Part shown: one piece after another, positions 50,304 to 60,405 of the stretch
Layout: the number at the start of each line of letters is the position of its first letter
Numbering within the stretch: position 1 is the stretch's first letter
Source: REEB95 sp035934995
Lineage (GTDB): Bacteria > Pseudomonadota > Alphaproteobacteria > ATCC43930 > CGMCC-115725
Reading direction: 5' to 3'
DNA length: 64,000 nt
Assembly: GCA_035934995.1 (NCBI GenBank)
Contig: DASYXI010000007.1
Coordinates: 1-64,000, forward strand
The notes under the pieces: model-generated
Told to the model about the DNA's origin: nothing
Seen by the model: only the letters and a program-made list of their open reading frames with translations
The model's database searches: none
Position numbers and translations under genes: made by a program

Positions 50304-51107
50304 ATGGATGCGCGCGACAAAGGCCCGGCCGACGATGCCGTTCTGCTTCGGCAAGACGCCGACGGCATCGCCAGGCTGACGCTGAACCGTCCGGCGGCGC
50401 GCAATGCGTTGTCGGTGGCGTTGATGGACGCCTTGCAAAGCGCACTCGATGGTGTCGCGCGCGACGACAAGATCAAGGCCGTGGTGATCGCCGCCAACGG
50501 GCCGGGTTTCTGTGCCGGCCACGATTTGCGCGAGATGCGCGCCAATCCCGGCCGGCAACACTACGAAGCGGTTTTCAAACAGTGCGCCCGGCTGATGACG
50601 GCGATCGTCCGTCTGCCGAAACCGGTCATCGCTTGCGTGCACGGCATCGCGACCGCGGCCGGCTGCCAGCTGGTGGCGAGTTGCGATCTTGCGGTCGCTA
50701 CGGCGGAAGCGCGCTTTGCCACGCCGGGCGTCAACATCGGTCTCTTCTGCTCGACGCCGATGGTGGCGCTCTCGCGCGCGGTGCCGCGTAAAGCGGCGAT
50801 GCAGATGCTCCTCACCGGCGAATTGATCGACGCCAACGAAGCACAACGGCTTGGCCTGGTGAATCGCGTCGTGCCCGCCGACCGGCTCGACGACGCGGTG
50901 AACGAATTGGCGCGCACGATCGCCGCCAAATCGCCCCTGGTGCTCAAGATCGGCAAGGAAGCTTTCTATCGCCAGGCTGAGCTCGGCCTCGACGCGGCTT
51001 ATGCCTATACCAGCGAAGTCATGGTCACCAACATGCTGGCGCGCGACGCCGAAGAAGGCATCGACGCCTTCCTGCAAAAACGCTCACCGAAGTGGGAAAA
51101 CCGTTGA
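50304..51107 (+). CDS. Enoyl-CoA hydratase/isomerase family protein
   Basis: A 267-residue crotonase-fold enzyme. The two oxyanion-hole segments are ANGPGFCAGHDLREM and VHGIATAAGCQLVASCDLAVA. The second, with Ala/Gln around AAGCQL in place of the typical catalytic Glu, matches the ECHDC3-like branch. Hydratase activity is therefore uncertain; hydrolase or isomerase action is possible. It is joined by a TTGA overlap to a CoA-binding protein gene, which supports a role in CoA metabolism. Confidence 0.88.
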   Translation: MDARDKGPADDAVLLRQDADGIARLTLNRPAARNALSVALMDALQSALDGVARDDKIKAVVIAANGPGFCAGHDLREMRANPGRQHYEAVFKQCARLMTAIVRLPKPVIACVHGIATAAGCQLVASCDLAVATAEARFATPGVNIGLFCSTPMVALSRAVPRKAAMQMLLTGELIDANEAQRLGLVNRVVPADRLDDAVNELARTIAAKSPLVLKIGKEAFYRQAELGLDAAYAYTSEVMVTNMLARDAEEGIDAFLQKRSPKWENR

Positions 51108-51562
51108 ACCACGATACCTACAGCGACGACTACCTTCGCGGCATTCTAACCGGCGTGCGCACGATCGCCGTGGTCGGCGCCAGCGAACGCCCGAGCCGGC
51201 CGTCGCATTACGTAATGGCGTTTCTCCAGTCGAAAGGCTATCGCGTCATTCCGGTCAATCCGCGCGCCGGCGTGCCCGAGATCCATGGTGAGAAAGTCTA
51301 TCCGTCGCTCGCCGAAATTCCTGTGGCGATCGACATGGTCGACATCTTCCGGCGCAGCGAGGAGACGCCCGCCGTCGTCGACGCCGCGATCGCCAAAGGC
51401 GCCAAAGTGGTGTGGATGCAGCTCGGCGTGCGCAACGACGATGCGGCCGCGAAGGCGGAGCAAGCCGGCCTCAAGGTGGTGATGAACCGCTGTCCGAAGA
51501 TCGAATATCCGCGACTGCTTGGCGCGGTCGCGTCGATGTCGGCGACGGTCAGTACAAGGTGA
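51104..51562 (+). CDS. CoA-binding (YccU-type) protein
   Basis: The 152-residue protein is a single CoA_binding_2 Rossmann domain: VRTIAVVGASERPSRPSHYVMAFLQSKGYRVIPVNPRAG, then the usual VDIFRRSEETPAVVDAAI and VWMQLGVRNDDAAAKAEQAGL, ending in the MNRCPKIEY motif. It binds CoA or acyl-CoA with unknown effect. Relatives begin MNHDxY, so TTG 51104 (overlapping the crotonase stop as TTGA) is preferred to GTG 51092. Confidence 0.88.
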   Translation: MNHDTYSDDYLRGILTGVRTIAVVGASERPSRPSHYVMAFLQSKGYRVIPVNPRAGVPEIHGEKVYPSLAEIPVAIDMVDIFRRSEETPAVVDAAIAKGAKVVWMQLGVRNDDAAAKAEQAGLKVVMNRCPKIEYPRLLGAVASMSATVSTR

Positions 51563-51678
51563 CCAATGCGGTCGATTTGTGGCGCTCGCATTGCACATCT
51601 GACACGGCTTTGTCACGTGACGGGACCGTGACGTTCGGATGAGATTGCGGCCCCTGTCAATCGAATCGGGGCCGTTCC

Positions 51679-52416
51679 ATGCTTCGATTTGGACTGTCGT
51701 GGATCAGTTTTCTCGACACGGCTGTCATCCAATTTTTCGACCAGTTCGCCGACAAGAGCGCCACCTTCAATGTCTTGGTGCGCGACGTCGGCGATTCCGA
51801 CCTGCTCAAAGGCGGGTTGTTCATGGTCTTCTTCTGGTGGTCGTGGTTTCGGACCAAAGGCGACGTGGCCGCCCGCCGCCGCTACGTCGTGCTGTCGATT
51901 CTTTGCGCCCTGGCCGTGGTGCTCGCCGCGCGCATTCTGCAACTGTCGCTGCCGTTCCACGATCGGCCGGTCTATGTAGCGACGAATTTCGTCATGCCGA
52001 CCGGCGTCACGCCGGCCAATTTGAGCCATTGGAGCTCTTTGCCGAGCGATCACGCGGCGCTGTTCTTCGCGTTGTCGCTTGCGCTCTGGTACGAGGTGCG
52101 CGCGCTCGGTTATCTGGCGATGGTCTGGACGTTCATTGTCATCTGCCTGCCGCGCGTCTATCTCGGTTACCACTACGCCAGCGACGTCGTGGCCGGCGCC
52201 GTTCTCGGCTTCGTCATGATGGCGGTCTGCCAGCATTACTTGCGTAATTGGAAACCGCTCGAGCGCGTCGTGGAATGGGAGACGCGACACCGCGCGTTGT
52301 TCTACGGCGCGGCTTTTTTCGTGACCTACGAAACGACGATCCTGTTCTACGACGTTCGCCAGCTCATCGGCGATAGCGTGCATGTGGTCAAGGCAGTGCT
52401 GATCGCCCTCGCCTAG
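51679..52416 (+). CDS. PAP2-superfamily membrane phosphatase
   Basis: A 245-residue protein with about six helices. The phosphatase motifs are LSHWSSLPSDHAALFFALS (residues 115-133; PSDH motif) and RVYLGYHYASDVVAGAVLG (SRxxLGxHxxxD type). The first motif's Lys/Arg block is weak, so the substrate is uncertain. Relatives dephosphorylate undecaprenyl pyrophosphate or phosphatidic acid outside the membrane. It stands alone, with a GTCACGTGAC palindrome about 60 bp upstream. Confidence 0.87.
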   Translation: MLRFGLSWISFLDTAVIQFFDQFADKSATFNVLVRDVGDSDLLKGGLFMVFFWWSWFRTKGDVAARRRYVVLSILCALAVVLAARILQLSLPFHDRPVYVATNFVMPTGVTPANLSHWSSLPSDHAALFFALSLALWYEVRALGYLAMVWTFIVICLPRVYLGYHYASDVVAGAVLGFVMMAVCQHYLRNWKPLERVVEWETRHRALFYGAAFFVTYETTILFYDVRQLIGDSVHVVKAVLIALA

Positions 52417-52421
52417 CGGCG

Positions 52422-52757
52422 TCAGGTTTTGGCGGTCGCAGTTTCGCTGCGTACCCAATCGAGATAACGCGCATAGCCGGCGGCGACCGGAATCGCTTCG
52501 ATGCACGGCAGGTCATAGCTGTGCAGCGCTTTGAGCCGCGCGATCAGCGGTTCGACATGTTCGGCGGTCGTCTTCAAGATCAACAGCGCCTCATTATCCT
52601 GCTGCATCTCGCCCTGCCACCAATAGAACGAGCGCACGTGGTCGAGCACGTTGGCGCAGGCGGCGAGCCGTTCCTTGACCAGCGCGATGCCGATTTCCTC
52701 GGCCTGAACGCGCTCGCGCGCCGTCGCATAGACCATCATCACGGTTGCTCCGGACAT
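52422..52757 (-). CDS. cutA: CutA-type divalent-cation tolerance protein
   Basis: This 111-residue protein forms the stable CutA trimer. VMMVYATARERVQAEEIGIALVKERLAACANV and SFYWWQGEMQQDNEALLILKT are family signatures, with PCIEAIPVAAGYARYLDWV at the C-terminus. It is linked to copper tolerance, though its biochemical role is unsettled. GGAGGAAAGC before ATG 52757 decides the start over an ATG at 52796. It converges with the PAP2 gene. Confidence 0.95.
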   Translation of the reverse strand: MSGATVMMVYATARERVQAEEIGIALVKERLAACANVLDHVRSFYWWQGEMQQDNEALLILKTTAEHVEPLIARLKALHSYDLPCIEAIPVAAGYARYLDWVRSETATAKT

Positions 52758-52868
52758 GCTTTCCTCCCCGCCGTTAGCTGCACGCGCCCCATTCAACGGG
52801 CGTCTATGCGCCCTATCTTGGGGCGGTTACCATGGCGCGTCCGTACGACGACATCCAGGGGGTGGACC

Positions 52869-53165
52869 GTGTCCGAGGACCTCAAGCCGGTACCGCCAGC
52901 CAAGCCGCTCCGACCACCTAGTCCCAGCGCGAATCAGCGCGCCTGGCTGCAACGCGGCCTCACCGAGCCGGGCGGTAAACTGCCGCTGTTCGATGCCAAA
53001 GGGCGCGAAATCGACCACCGGACGATCCAGGCCTGTCTCGATGCCGGCTGGGTCGAGCCATGGTTCGCCAATCCGCTCAATCCGGCGATGCAGATCTGCC
53101 GGCTGACGGAAAAAGGCCGTGCCGCCGCCGAAGGACGGCGCGCCAAGGCGCCGCCAAAGACATGA
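52869..53165 (+). CDS. Small conserved hypothetical protein
   Basis: A 98-residue protein opening at GTG 52869 after a G-rich ribosome site (AGGGGGTGG). The core NQRAWLQRGLTEPGGKLPLFDAKGREIDHRTIQACLDAGWVEPWFANPL followed by CRLTEKGRAAA resembles a small winged-helix domain like those at the end of transcription regulators. The family is not named to my knowledge. Regulation of a neighbour is possible but unproven. Confidence 0.75.
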   Translation: MSEDLKPVPPAKPLRPPSPSANQRAWLQRGLTEPGGKLPLFDAKGREIDHRTIQACLDAGWVEPWFANPLNPAMQICRLTEKGRAAAEGRRAKAPPKT

Positions 53166-53225
53166 AAAACACCTTCTAGCGATCTGGATTTCAGCGAGTT
53201 TTTGCTTTGCAGCGAATCGGAGAGT

Positions 53226-53302
53226 TGGTCGGAGCGGTGAGATTTGAACTCACGACCCTCAGCACCCCATGCTGATGCGCTACCAGGCTGCGCTACGCTC
53301 CG
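53226..53302 (-). tRNA. tRNA-Pro(GGG)
   Basis: Read on the minus strand, the 77 bases begin CGGAGCGTAGCGCAGCCTGG and end CGCTCCGACCA with encoded CCA. The acceptor stem CGGAGCG/CGCTCCG is perfect. The anticodon stem TCAGC/GCTGA holds the loop ATGGGGT with anticodon GGG. The T loop is TTCAAAT. Confidence 0.96.
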
Positions 53303-53329
53303 GCCGGACTCTCGGGGCGGAGTGTAGCC

Positions 53330-53767
53330 TCAGCCCCGAAGCTTCTTCAATTCCTCGCGCAGGGCGATGAGCTCGCGCCGCAGGTCGAACAGTTCGCGCC
53401 GCATATCGTCGACTTTGTCGCCTTCGCGCGCCGCGACCGTGGTCGGCAGCATGAGGCGCGGAATGTCGTCGGTTTTGAGAGCGCCCTCGCGCAACAGCTT
53501 CTGCACGCCTTTGATCGTGTAGCCCTGCTCGTACAGGCACTGGCGGATGCGCCGCAGCAACGCCACGTCGTCGGGCCGATAATAGCGCCGCCCGCCGGCG
53601 CGTTTCAGCGGCCGGACCTGCGGAAATTTGGACTCCCAGAAGCGCAGAACGTGCTGCGGCACCTCGAGCTCGGTCGCCACCTCGCTGATGGTGCGGAACG
53701 CGTCCGCCGACTTGCCCCGTCCCGTCACCGGCGGCGCCGGCGCCATTTCGGGCAACCGCATGTTCAT
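53330..53767 (-). CDS. MerR-family regulator next to ihfA
   Basis: A 145-residue DNA-binding protein. TISEVATELEVPQHVLRFWESKFPQVRPLKRAGGRRYYRPDDVALL is a MerR winged-helix domain (residues 26-72). A C-terminal coiled coil (VDDMRRELFDLRRELIALREELKKLRG) likely makes it a dimer. There are no metal-binding cysteines at the tail. Its ATG overlaps the ihfA stop as ATGA. The ihfA-merR pair is conserved in alphaproteobacteria, but its target genes are unclear. Confidence 0.9.
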   Translation of the reverse strand: MNMRLPEMAPAPPVTGRGKSADAFRTISEVATELEVPQHVLRFWESKFPQVRPLKRAGGRRYYRPDDVALLRRIRQCLYEQGYTIKGVQKLLREGALKTDDIPRLMLPTTVAAREGDKVDDMRRELFDLRRELIALREELKKLRG

Positions 53768-54090
53768 GCGGCGGTGGTCCCGCTCGCCGCCTTCGACAGC
53801 GTATTGTTGATTTGATCCTTGAGCACATGCGACGCGCGAAACACCAGGACACGCCGCGGATTGATCGGCACTTCCTTGCCGGTCTTGGGATTACGGCCGA
53901 TCCGGCGGCCTTTCTTGCGCACCGCGAAGCTGCCAAAGCTCGAAACTTTGACCATTTCGCCGCGTGCCAGCGCCTCGGCGATCTCGTTCAGGACCGTCTC
54001 GACCAACTGGGCCGATTCGTTACGGGAAAGGCCGACTTCCTGGTAAACAGCCTCGCTTAGTTGCGCACGCGTGACTGTTTGCCCCGCCAT
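53764..54090 (-). CDS. ihfA: Integration host factor alpha subunit
   Basis: A 108-residue DNA-bending protein. VTRAQLSEAVYQEVGLSRNESAQLVETVL, VKVSSFGSFAVRKKGRRIGRNPKTGKEVPI (with the intercalating Pro in the beta arm) and RRVLVFRASHVLK are IHF-alpha signatures. With IHF-beta it bends DNA for recombination, replication and promoter control. It is also a likely host factor for the tRNA-Glu integrase in this window. A candidate promoter lies at 54129-54157. Confidence 0.96.
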   Translation of the reverse strand: MAGQTVTRAQLSEAVYQEVGLSRNESAQLVETVLNEIAEALARGEMVKVSSFGSFAVRKKGRRIGRNPKTGKEVPINPRRVLVFRASHVLKDQINNTLSKAASGTTAA

Positions 54091-54128
54091 GCCGGTCTCC
54101 CTTGGGTGTTTCGCCCGGATTTTGCAAA

Positions 54129-54157
54129 ACCCTAACGCCAGGCCGGAAGATTTGCAA
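54129..54157 (-). promoter_or_regulatory. Promoter of ihfA-merR
   Basis: On the minus strand TTGCAA (54157-54152) and TAGGGT (54134-54129) are 17 bases apart, 39 bp upstream of ihfA. The -10 hexamer is identical to that proposed for rplM. Confidence 0.55.
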
Positions 54158-54219
54158 ATACAGCAATTTGGGCGCTGATCTTGAGGCCTGGGGGTAACGT
54201 CGAAAGCGGCCCGACCGGC

Positions 54220-55215
54220 CTACCAGCGCAACAACCCGGCGCCCCAGGTGATGCCGCCGCCCATGGCCTCGATCAGCACCAGCTGGCCGGGCTGAATCCG
54301 GCCGTCGCCGACCGCCTCGGCCAGCGCCAACGGCACCGAAGCCGCCGAGGTATTCGCGTGCCGATCAATCGTCACCACGACTTTCTCCGCCGGCAGGCCG
54401 AGCCGGCGCCCCATGCCGTTGATAATGCGTTTGTTGGCCTGATGCGGCACCAGCCAGTCGACATCCGTCGCTGCCAATCCGTTCGCCGCCAAGGCTTCGT
54501 CGACCACCGCGGCCAGGCGCTCCACCGCGAGCCGGAAGACCTCCTTGCCTTCCATGCGCAGATATCCGGCGCGGCCGTTGAGCGACGGGCCACCGTCGAC
54601 ATACAGAATCCCGTAATTACTGCCGTCAGAGTGCAGGTGAGTCGACAACACGCCGCGGTCCAAATTGGAATGCAGGCCCGTGCCGGCATGGCCGTTGGTG
54701 GCCTTGGCCTCGAGCAGCAGCGCGCCGGCGCCGTCGCCGAACAGCACGCAGGTGGCGCGATCGCTCCAATCGAGGATGCGCGAGAAGGTCTCGGCGCCGA
54801 TCACCAGCGCGCGCTTCGCCTGCCCGGCGCGGAGAAAATTGTTGGCGGTCGCGAGCGCATAGATGAACCCGCTGCACACCGCCTGCACGTCGAACGCGCA
54901 GCCGCCTTTCATGCCGATCCGCGCCTGGACCTTGGTCGCGGTCGCCGGAAAGGTGTTATCGGGCGTGGCGGTCGCCACGATCAGCAGATCGATGTCGCTG
55001 CCCTTGAGGTTCGCTGCCGACAAAGCGCGCTCGGCGGCTTTGACCGCCAAGTCGGATGTCAACTCGCCCTCGGCGGCGATATGGCGCTGGCGGATGCCGG
55101 TGCGCTGTTGGATCCAGACGTCGGTCGTGTTGAGTGTCTTGGCGAGCTCGTCGTTGGTGACGACGCGCTCCGGCAGATAGCCGCCGCACGCAAGGACCTG
55201 CGAACGGAAATTCAT
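54220..55215 (-). CDS. fabH: Beta-ketoacyl-ACP synthase III
   Basis: A 331-residue condensing enzyme that joins acetyl-CoA with malonyl-ACP to start fatty-acid synthesis. The catalytic triad is C114 (QAVCSGFIYAL), H258 (WLVPHQANKRI) and N288 (DRHANTSAASV). RTGIRQRHIA near residue 38 and the GAGALLLEA region fit FabH. Its ATG shares a base with the plsX stop (TGATG), so the pair is coupled. The longer upstream frame is a shadow of plsX. Confidence 0.96.
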   Translation of the reverse strand: MNFRSQVLACGGYLPERVVTNDELAKTLNTTDVWIQQRTGIRQRHIAAEGELTSDLAVKAAERALSAANLKGSDIDLLIVATATPDNTFPATATKVQARIGMKGGCAFDVQAVCSGFIYALATANNFLRAGQAKRALVIGAETFSRILDWSDRATCVLFGDGAGALLLEAKATNGHAGTGLHSNLDRGVLSTHLHSDGSNYGILYVDGGPSLNGRAGYLRMEGKEVFRLAVERLAAVVDEALAANGLAATDVDWLVPHQANKRIINGMGRRLGLPAEKVVVTIDRHANTSAASVPLALAEAVGDGRIQPGQLVLIEAMGGGITWGAGLLRW

Positions 55216-56264
55216 CAGAGCGCCGCGGTCGTCTGGTCGGGTGCGGCGACGGCAGCAAGCTGAAGCATCTCCTCGTGCACTTTGTCGAGAAAGCCGTTCA
55301 TCGCCATGTCGGCGGCGACGCCGATGGCGTTGGCGAAGCCCAGCTCGTCGGTCGAGCCGTGGCTCTTGACGCAGATGCCTTGGATGCCGAGAAACACCGC
55401 ACCGTTGTAACGCCGCGGGTCCATGCGCTTGCGCAGCTTGGCCAGCGACCGCCACGCGAAAAGATAGCCGAAGCGCGCCGCCCATGAATTGCGGAATGCC
55501 GCATGCAGGAATTCGGCGAAGAGCCGCGCCGTGCCTTCGGCCGTCTTGAGCGCGACGTTGCCGGTGAAGCCGTCGGTGACGACGACATCGACCGTGCCTT
55601 TGCCGATATCGTCGCCCTCGATGAAGCCGTGAAAGCGGATCGGCGTCCCTGGGCCGCGCAGCCGCAACGCGGCGCCGCGCACCGCGTCATTGCCTTTCTG
55701 GTCTTCGGCGCCGACGTTCAGCAGGCCGACGCTCGGCGTGGCGGTGCCAAGCACCGTGCGGCTGAAGACGTCGCCGAGCAGCGCGAACTGGACCAGGTTC
55801 TCGGAATCGCATGACACGTTGGCGCCGAGATCAAGCATCACGCTTTCGCCGTGTTGGGTCGGGAAGAACGACGCAATTGCCGGCCGATCGATGCCGGGAA
55901 TCATCTTGAGCGCGAACTTCGCCATGGCCATCAGTGCGCCGGTGTTGCCGGCCGAGACGACGCAATCGGCTTCACCAGCCGCGACCGCGTCGACGGCAAG
56001 CCGCATCGACGAGCGTCGGCCGCCGCGCAATGCGATCGATGGCTTTACGTCGTCAGTGATGAATTCATCGGTGTGATGGACGATGGCGTGCGCGGCCAGC
56101 TTCGGCAGCTTGGCGAGATGCGCGCGGATGCGTTCGTCGACGCCGTAAAACAGGAATTCGGCCTGCGGAAACCGTTGCTGGGCGATCGCCGCGCCTTTGA
56201 CCACCATCTCGGGGGCGCGCTCGCCCCCCATTGCATCGAGCGCAATGACGATGCGTCCAGTCAA
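55215..56264 (-). CDS. plsX: Phosphate acyltransferase PlsX
   Basis: This 349-residue protein makes acyl-phosphate from acyl-ACP for phospholipid synthesis. IVIALDAMGGERAPEMVVKGA, SAGNTGALMAMAKFALKMIPGIDRPA, LDLGANVSCDSENLVQFALLG and VVTDGFTGNVALKTAEGTARL are family motifs. It lies in the classical rpmF-plsX-fabH order, 25 bp after rpmF. Confidence 0.97.
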   Translation of the reverse strand: MTGRIVIALDAMGGERAPEMVVKGAAIAQQRFPQAEFLFYGVDERIRAHLAKLPKLAAHAIVHHTDEFITDDVKPSIALRGGRRSSMRLAVDAVAAGEADCVVSAGNTGALMAMAKFALKMIPGIDRPAIASFFPTQHGESVMLDLGANVSCDSENLVQFALLGDVFSRTVLGTATPSVGLLNVGAEDQKGNDAVRGAALRLRGPGTPIRFHGFIEGDDIGKGTVDVVVTDGFTGNVALKTAEGTARLFAEFLHAAFRNSWAARFGYLFAWRSLAKLRKRMDPRRYNGAVFLGIQGICVKSHGSTDELGFANAIGVAADMAMNGFLDKVHEEMLQLAAVAAPDQTTAAL

Positions 56265-56289
56265 AATCCGTCTCCGCCGGCGGCGTTTG

Positions 56290-56478
56290 TCACGCCGTTT
56301 CCGTCTTCACCGAAATTACTTCGCGCTCGTCGTAATGTCCGCATGCCAGGCAAACGTGGTGCGGACGCTTCAATTCCCCGCAATTCGGGCACTCGACGTA
56401 GCTCGACGGCTTGAGCGCGTGATGGGCGCGGCGCATGTTGCGGCGCGACTTCGAGGTCTTTTTCTTCGGAACGGCCAT
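56290..56478 (-). CDS. rpmF: 50S ribosomal protein L32
   Basis: A 62-residue zinc-ribbon ribosomal protein. MAVPKKKTSKSRRNMRRAHH opens it, and C-x2-C pairs (VECPNCGELK, VCLACGHYD) hold zinc. ATG 56478 gives the invariant MAVPKKK start, so an upstream start at 56490 is rejected. It heads the plsX-fabH transcript, after a terminator that isolates it from the DUF177 gene. Confidence 0.98.
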   Translation of the reverse strand: MAVPKKKTSKSRRNMRRAHHALKPSSYVECPNCGELKRPHHVCLACGHYDEREVISVKTETA

Positions 56479-56488
56479 GGGATCACTC

Positions 56489-56513
56489 AAAAAAAGGTGC
56501 CCCGCGAAGGGGC
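56489..56513 (-). terminator. Rho-independent terminator between DUF177 gene and rpmF
   Basis: On the minus strand GCCCC-TTCGC-GGGGC is followed by ACC and seven T. It lies 48 bp after the DUF177 stop and 11 bp before the rpmF start, so rpmF either has a promoter within or upstream of this hairpin or depends on read-through. Confidence 0.8.
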
Positions 56514-56560
56514 TTGCGCGTTTCAGTAGCCAAAAACCCGCGCTCCCGCAACCCTCCTGG

Positions 56561-57091
56561 CTAGTCTTTGGAATCGTTCTTATTTCTTAGTCGAGCCAGA
56601 ACCTTAAACGGCGAATCGGCGCTCGCGTCCGAGCCGGTGGTGAGCTGCGCCGCCGCCGCGCCGGGCGCGTGCGGAAACGGGTCGAGCGCCAGCGACAGTT
56701 GCTGCGCAACCGCCTCGCCGATATCGATGACGCCACCGACGATCGGCTCGATGGTTTCAGCCTCGCCGTCCAGGGTGACCTCCCGCGCCTCGCCGCCCTC
56801 GCCGTAAAGCACCGTAAAATTCTCGGCGACGTGGCTCTTCACCGGCTCAAGGGTGACGACGCAGGTCTGGGTGACGTCGGCGGCCAGCTCGGCCTCGAGG
56901 CGGACCAAGCCGCCGGCGACCCGCTCAAGGCGAACCGCGGCCTCGAGCTTGTCAAGAGCGACCAGGCCAAAGCGCGCGGCAAGCGCGGCGCGCTCGGTGG
57001 CGTTGGCGTTGATGGCGAAGCGTTGCTCGCCCTGATTGAGGCGCGACAGTTCGATCGGCCGGGCGAATTCGGTTGCGACGGGAGCGTCCAT
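56561..57091 (-). CDS. DUF177/YceD-family protein
   Basis: A 176-residue YceD-type protein that in other bacteria influences 23S rRNA maturation and lies beside rpmF. The conserved segment is VTQTCVVTLEPVKSHVAENFTVLY (C near residue 76), then IEPIVGGVIDIGEAVAQQLSLALDPFPHAPG, where the usual YPxxP becomes DPFPHAPG. ATG 57091 lies 1 bp after the stop of the cytochrome chaperone gene. The typical zinc-pair cysteines of some family members are absent. Confidence 0.92.
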   Translation of the reverse strand: MDAPVATEFARPIELSRLNQGEQRFAINANATERAALAARFGLVALDKLEAAVRLERVAGGLVRLEAELAADVTQTCVVTLEPVKSHVAENFTVLYGEGGEAREVTLDGEAETIEPIVGGVIDIGEAVAQQLSLALDPFPHAPGAAAAQLTTGSDASADSPFKVLARLRNKNDSKD

Positions 57092-57092
57092 C

Positions 57093-57617
57093 TCAGCCCT
57101 CCTGTGCCAACGGCAATTCGCCGGCGAGCAGCGAACTGACCGGCGCTGCATCGAGCGCCTGTGCTTGCCGCCGAACATAGGCGGCAACGGCGACAATCTG
57201 CTTCGCGTCGGGCGCGACTGTACCGTAAAGGTTACGGCGCAGCGCGTCGTCGAGGCTATCGCTGCCGGCTAGACCGCGCTCGTAGGCGACGACGCGGCCG
57301 TAGAACGCTTTGGCCATGGTCTTGACCTGGCGGCCGACACTCAGGTCGCCGACCCCCATTTCGCGCAAGTTGCGGTCGAGGTCGGCGAACATGGTGTCGA
57401 ACAACGCCTGTGCAAAGGCGGCGTTGCCGCCCGACTGCTTGAGTCGACGGATTGCCAGGAAAGCGTGTAGCGCGATCAGCTCGAACCTTCCGTCGAGCGT
57501 GTCCGGCACGCCCCACTCGGCGTAGAAGCTCGGGTTGCGCGCGGCCGCGACAATCGCGCTGTAAAGCGCCTGGAGGGCGGTGCGGGATTTGCGGTTGAAA
57601 AGTGCGGCGAGCGGCAT
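57093..57617 (-). CDS. Ubiquinol-cytochrome c chaperone (CBP3/UQCC1 family)
   Basis: The 174-residue helical protein matches the Cbp3-type assembly factor of the cytochrome bc1 complex: ALYSAIVAAARNPSFYAEWGVPDTLDGRFELIALHAFLAIRRL, LFDTMFADLDRNLREMGVGDLSVGRQVKTMAKAFYGR. It helps fold or haemylate cytochrome b after translation. ATG 57617 begins the conserved region; a longer frame reaches 57704 but collides with the bamE promoter. It is divergent from bamE. Confidence 0.93.
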   Translation of the reverse strand: MPLAALFNRKSRTALQALYSAIVAAARNPSFYAEWGVPDTLDGRFELIALHAFLAIRRLKQSGGNAAFAQALFDTMFADLDRNLREMGVGDLSVGRQVKTMAKAFYGRVVAYERGLAGSDSLDDALRRNLYGTVAPDAKQIVAVAAYVRRQAQALDAAPVSSLLAGELPLAQEG

Positions 57618-57681
57618 GGTTCCAGGTGCCCGCCATTGAACAATCGGGCGTTTCCAGCTACAAGATTTCGTCGAGATCGAC

Positions 57682-58155
57682 ATGGTTTTCAAGCTTATTA
57701 ACAATCATTTGTTGCGCGCCGCGGCGATTGTCGCGTGCGCCACTGTGCTATTTGGCTGTCAGCCGACGGTTGACCAGCGCGGCAACACTCCGGAAGCGAG
57801 CAAGTTGTCGCAGATCCAGGTGGGCAAAACCGACAAGACGACGGTGACGCAGCTGCTGGGCTCGCCGTCGAGCGTGGCCGAATTCGATCCGAACGTCTGG
57901 TACTACGTCAACGCCGAGACCGAGGACATCGCCTTCCTGAAGACCCAGACGCTCGATCAGAACGTGGTGAAAATCACCTTCGGCAAGGACAACGTCGTTC
58001 AGTCGGTCCAGAAGCTGGGCATGAAAGACGCCGAAACGATCACGCCGAATCCCAACGCAACGCCGTCACGCGGTCGCCAGTTCTCGTGGATCGAGGAATT
58101 CCTCGGCAACTTCGGCCGGTTCGTCAGCAAGAACCGGCCGCAAGGAAACGAATGA
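57682..58155 (+). CDS. bamE: Outer-membrane assembly lipoprotein BamE
   Basis: A 157-residue lipoprotein of the BAM complex, which inserts beta-barrel proteins into the outer membrane. The lipobox is LFGC (C26). The SmpA/OmlA domain follows: IQVGKTDKTTVTQLLGSPSSVAEFDPNVWYYV and VKITFGKDNVVQSVQ. The C-terminal 45 residues are disordered and basic. It converges with hppA, 19 bp apart. Confidence 0.95.
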   Translation: MVFKLINNHLLRAAAIVACATVLFGCQPTVDQRGNTPEASKLSQIQVGKTDKTTVTQLLGSPSSVAEFDPNVWYYVNAETEDIAFLKTQTLDQNVVKITFGKDNVVQSVQKLGMKDAETITPNPNATPSRGRQFSWIEEFLGNFGRFVSKNRPQGNE

Positions 58156-58174
58156 CGGACAATCGGCCGCGCGC

Positions 58175-60271
<2,097 letters not shown>

Positions 60272-60405
60272 GTCGGAATTCCCCTAACTCGGACCTGTCG
60301 GACTTTTAAGGCGCGCGGAACATGCCAGAACGCGGCGGCCGAGGCAATCGCCGCGGCATGTCGGATTCGTACAGCATTGCAAGCGATTCGGTGCGACAGG
60401 ACGTC

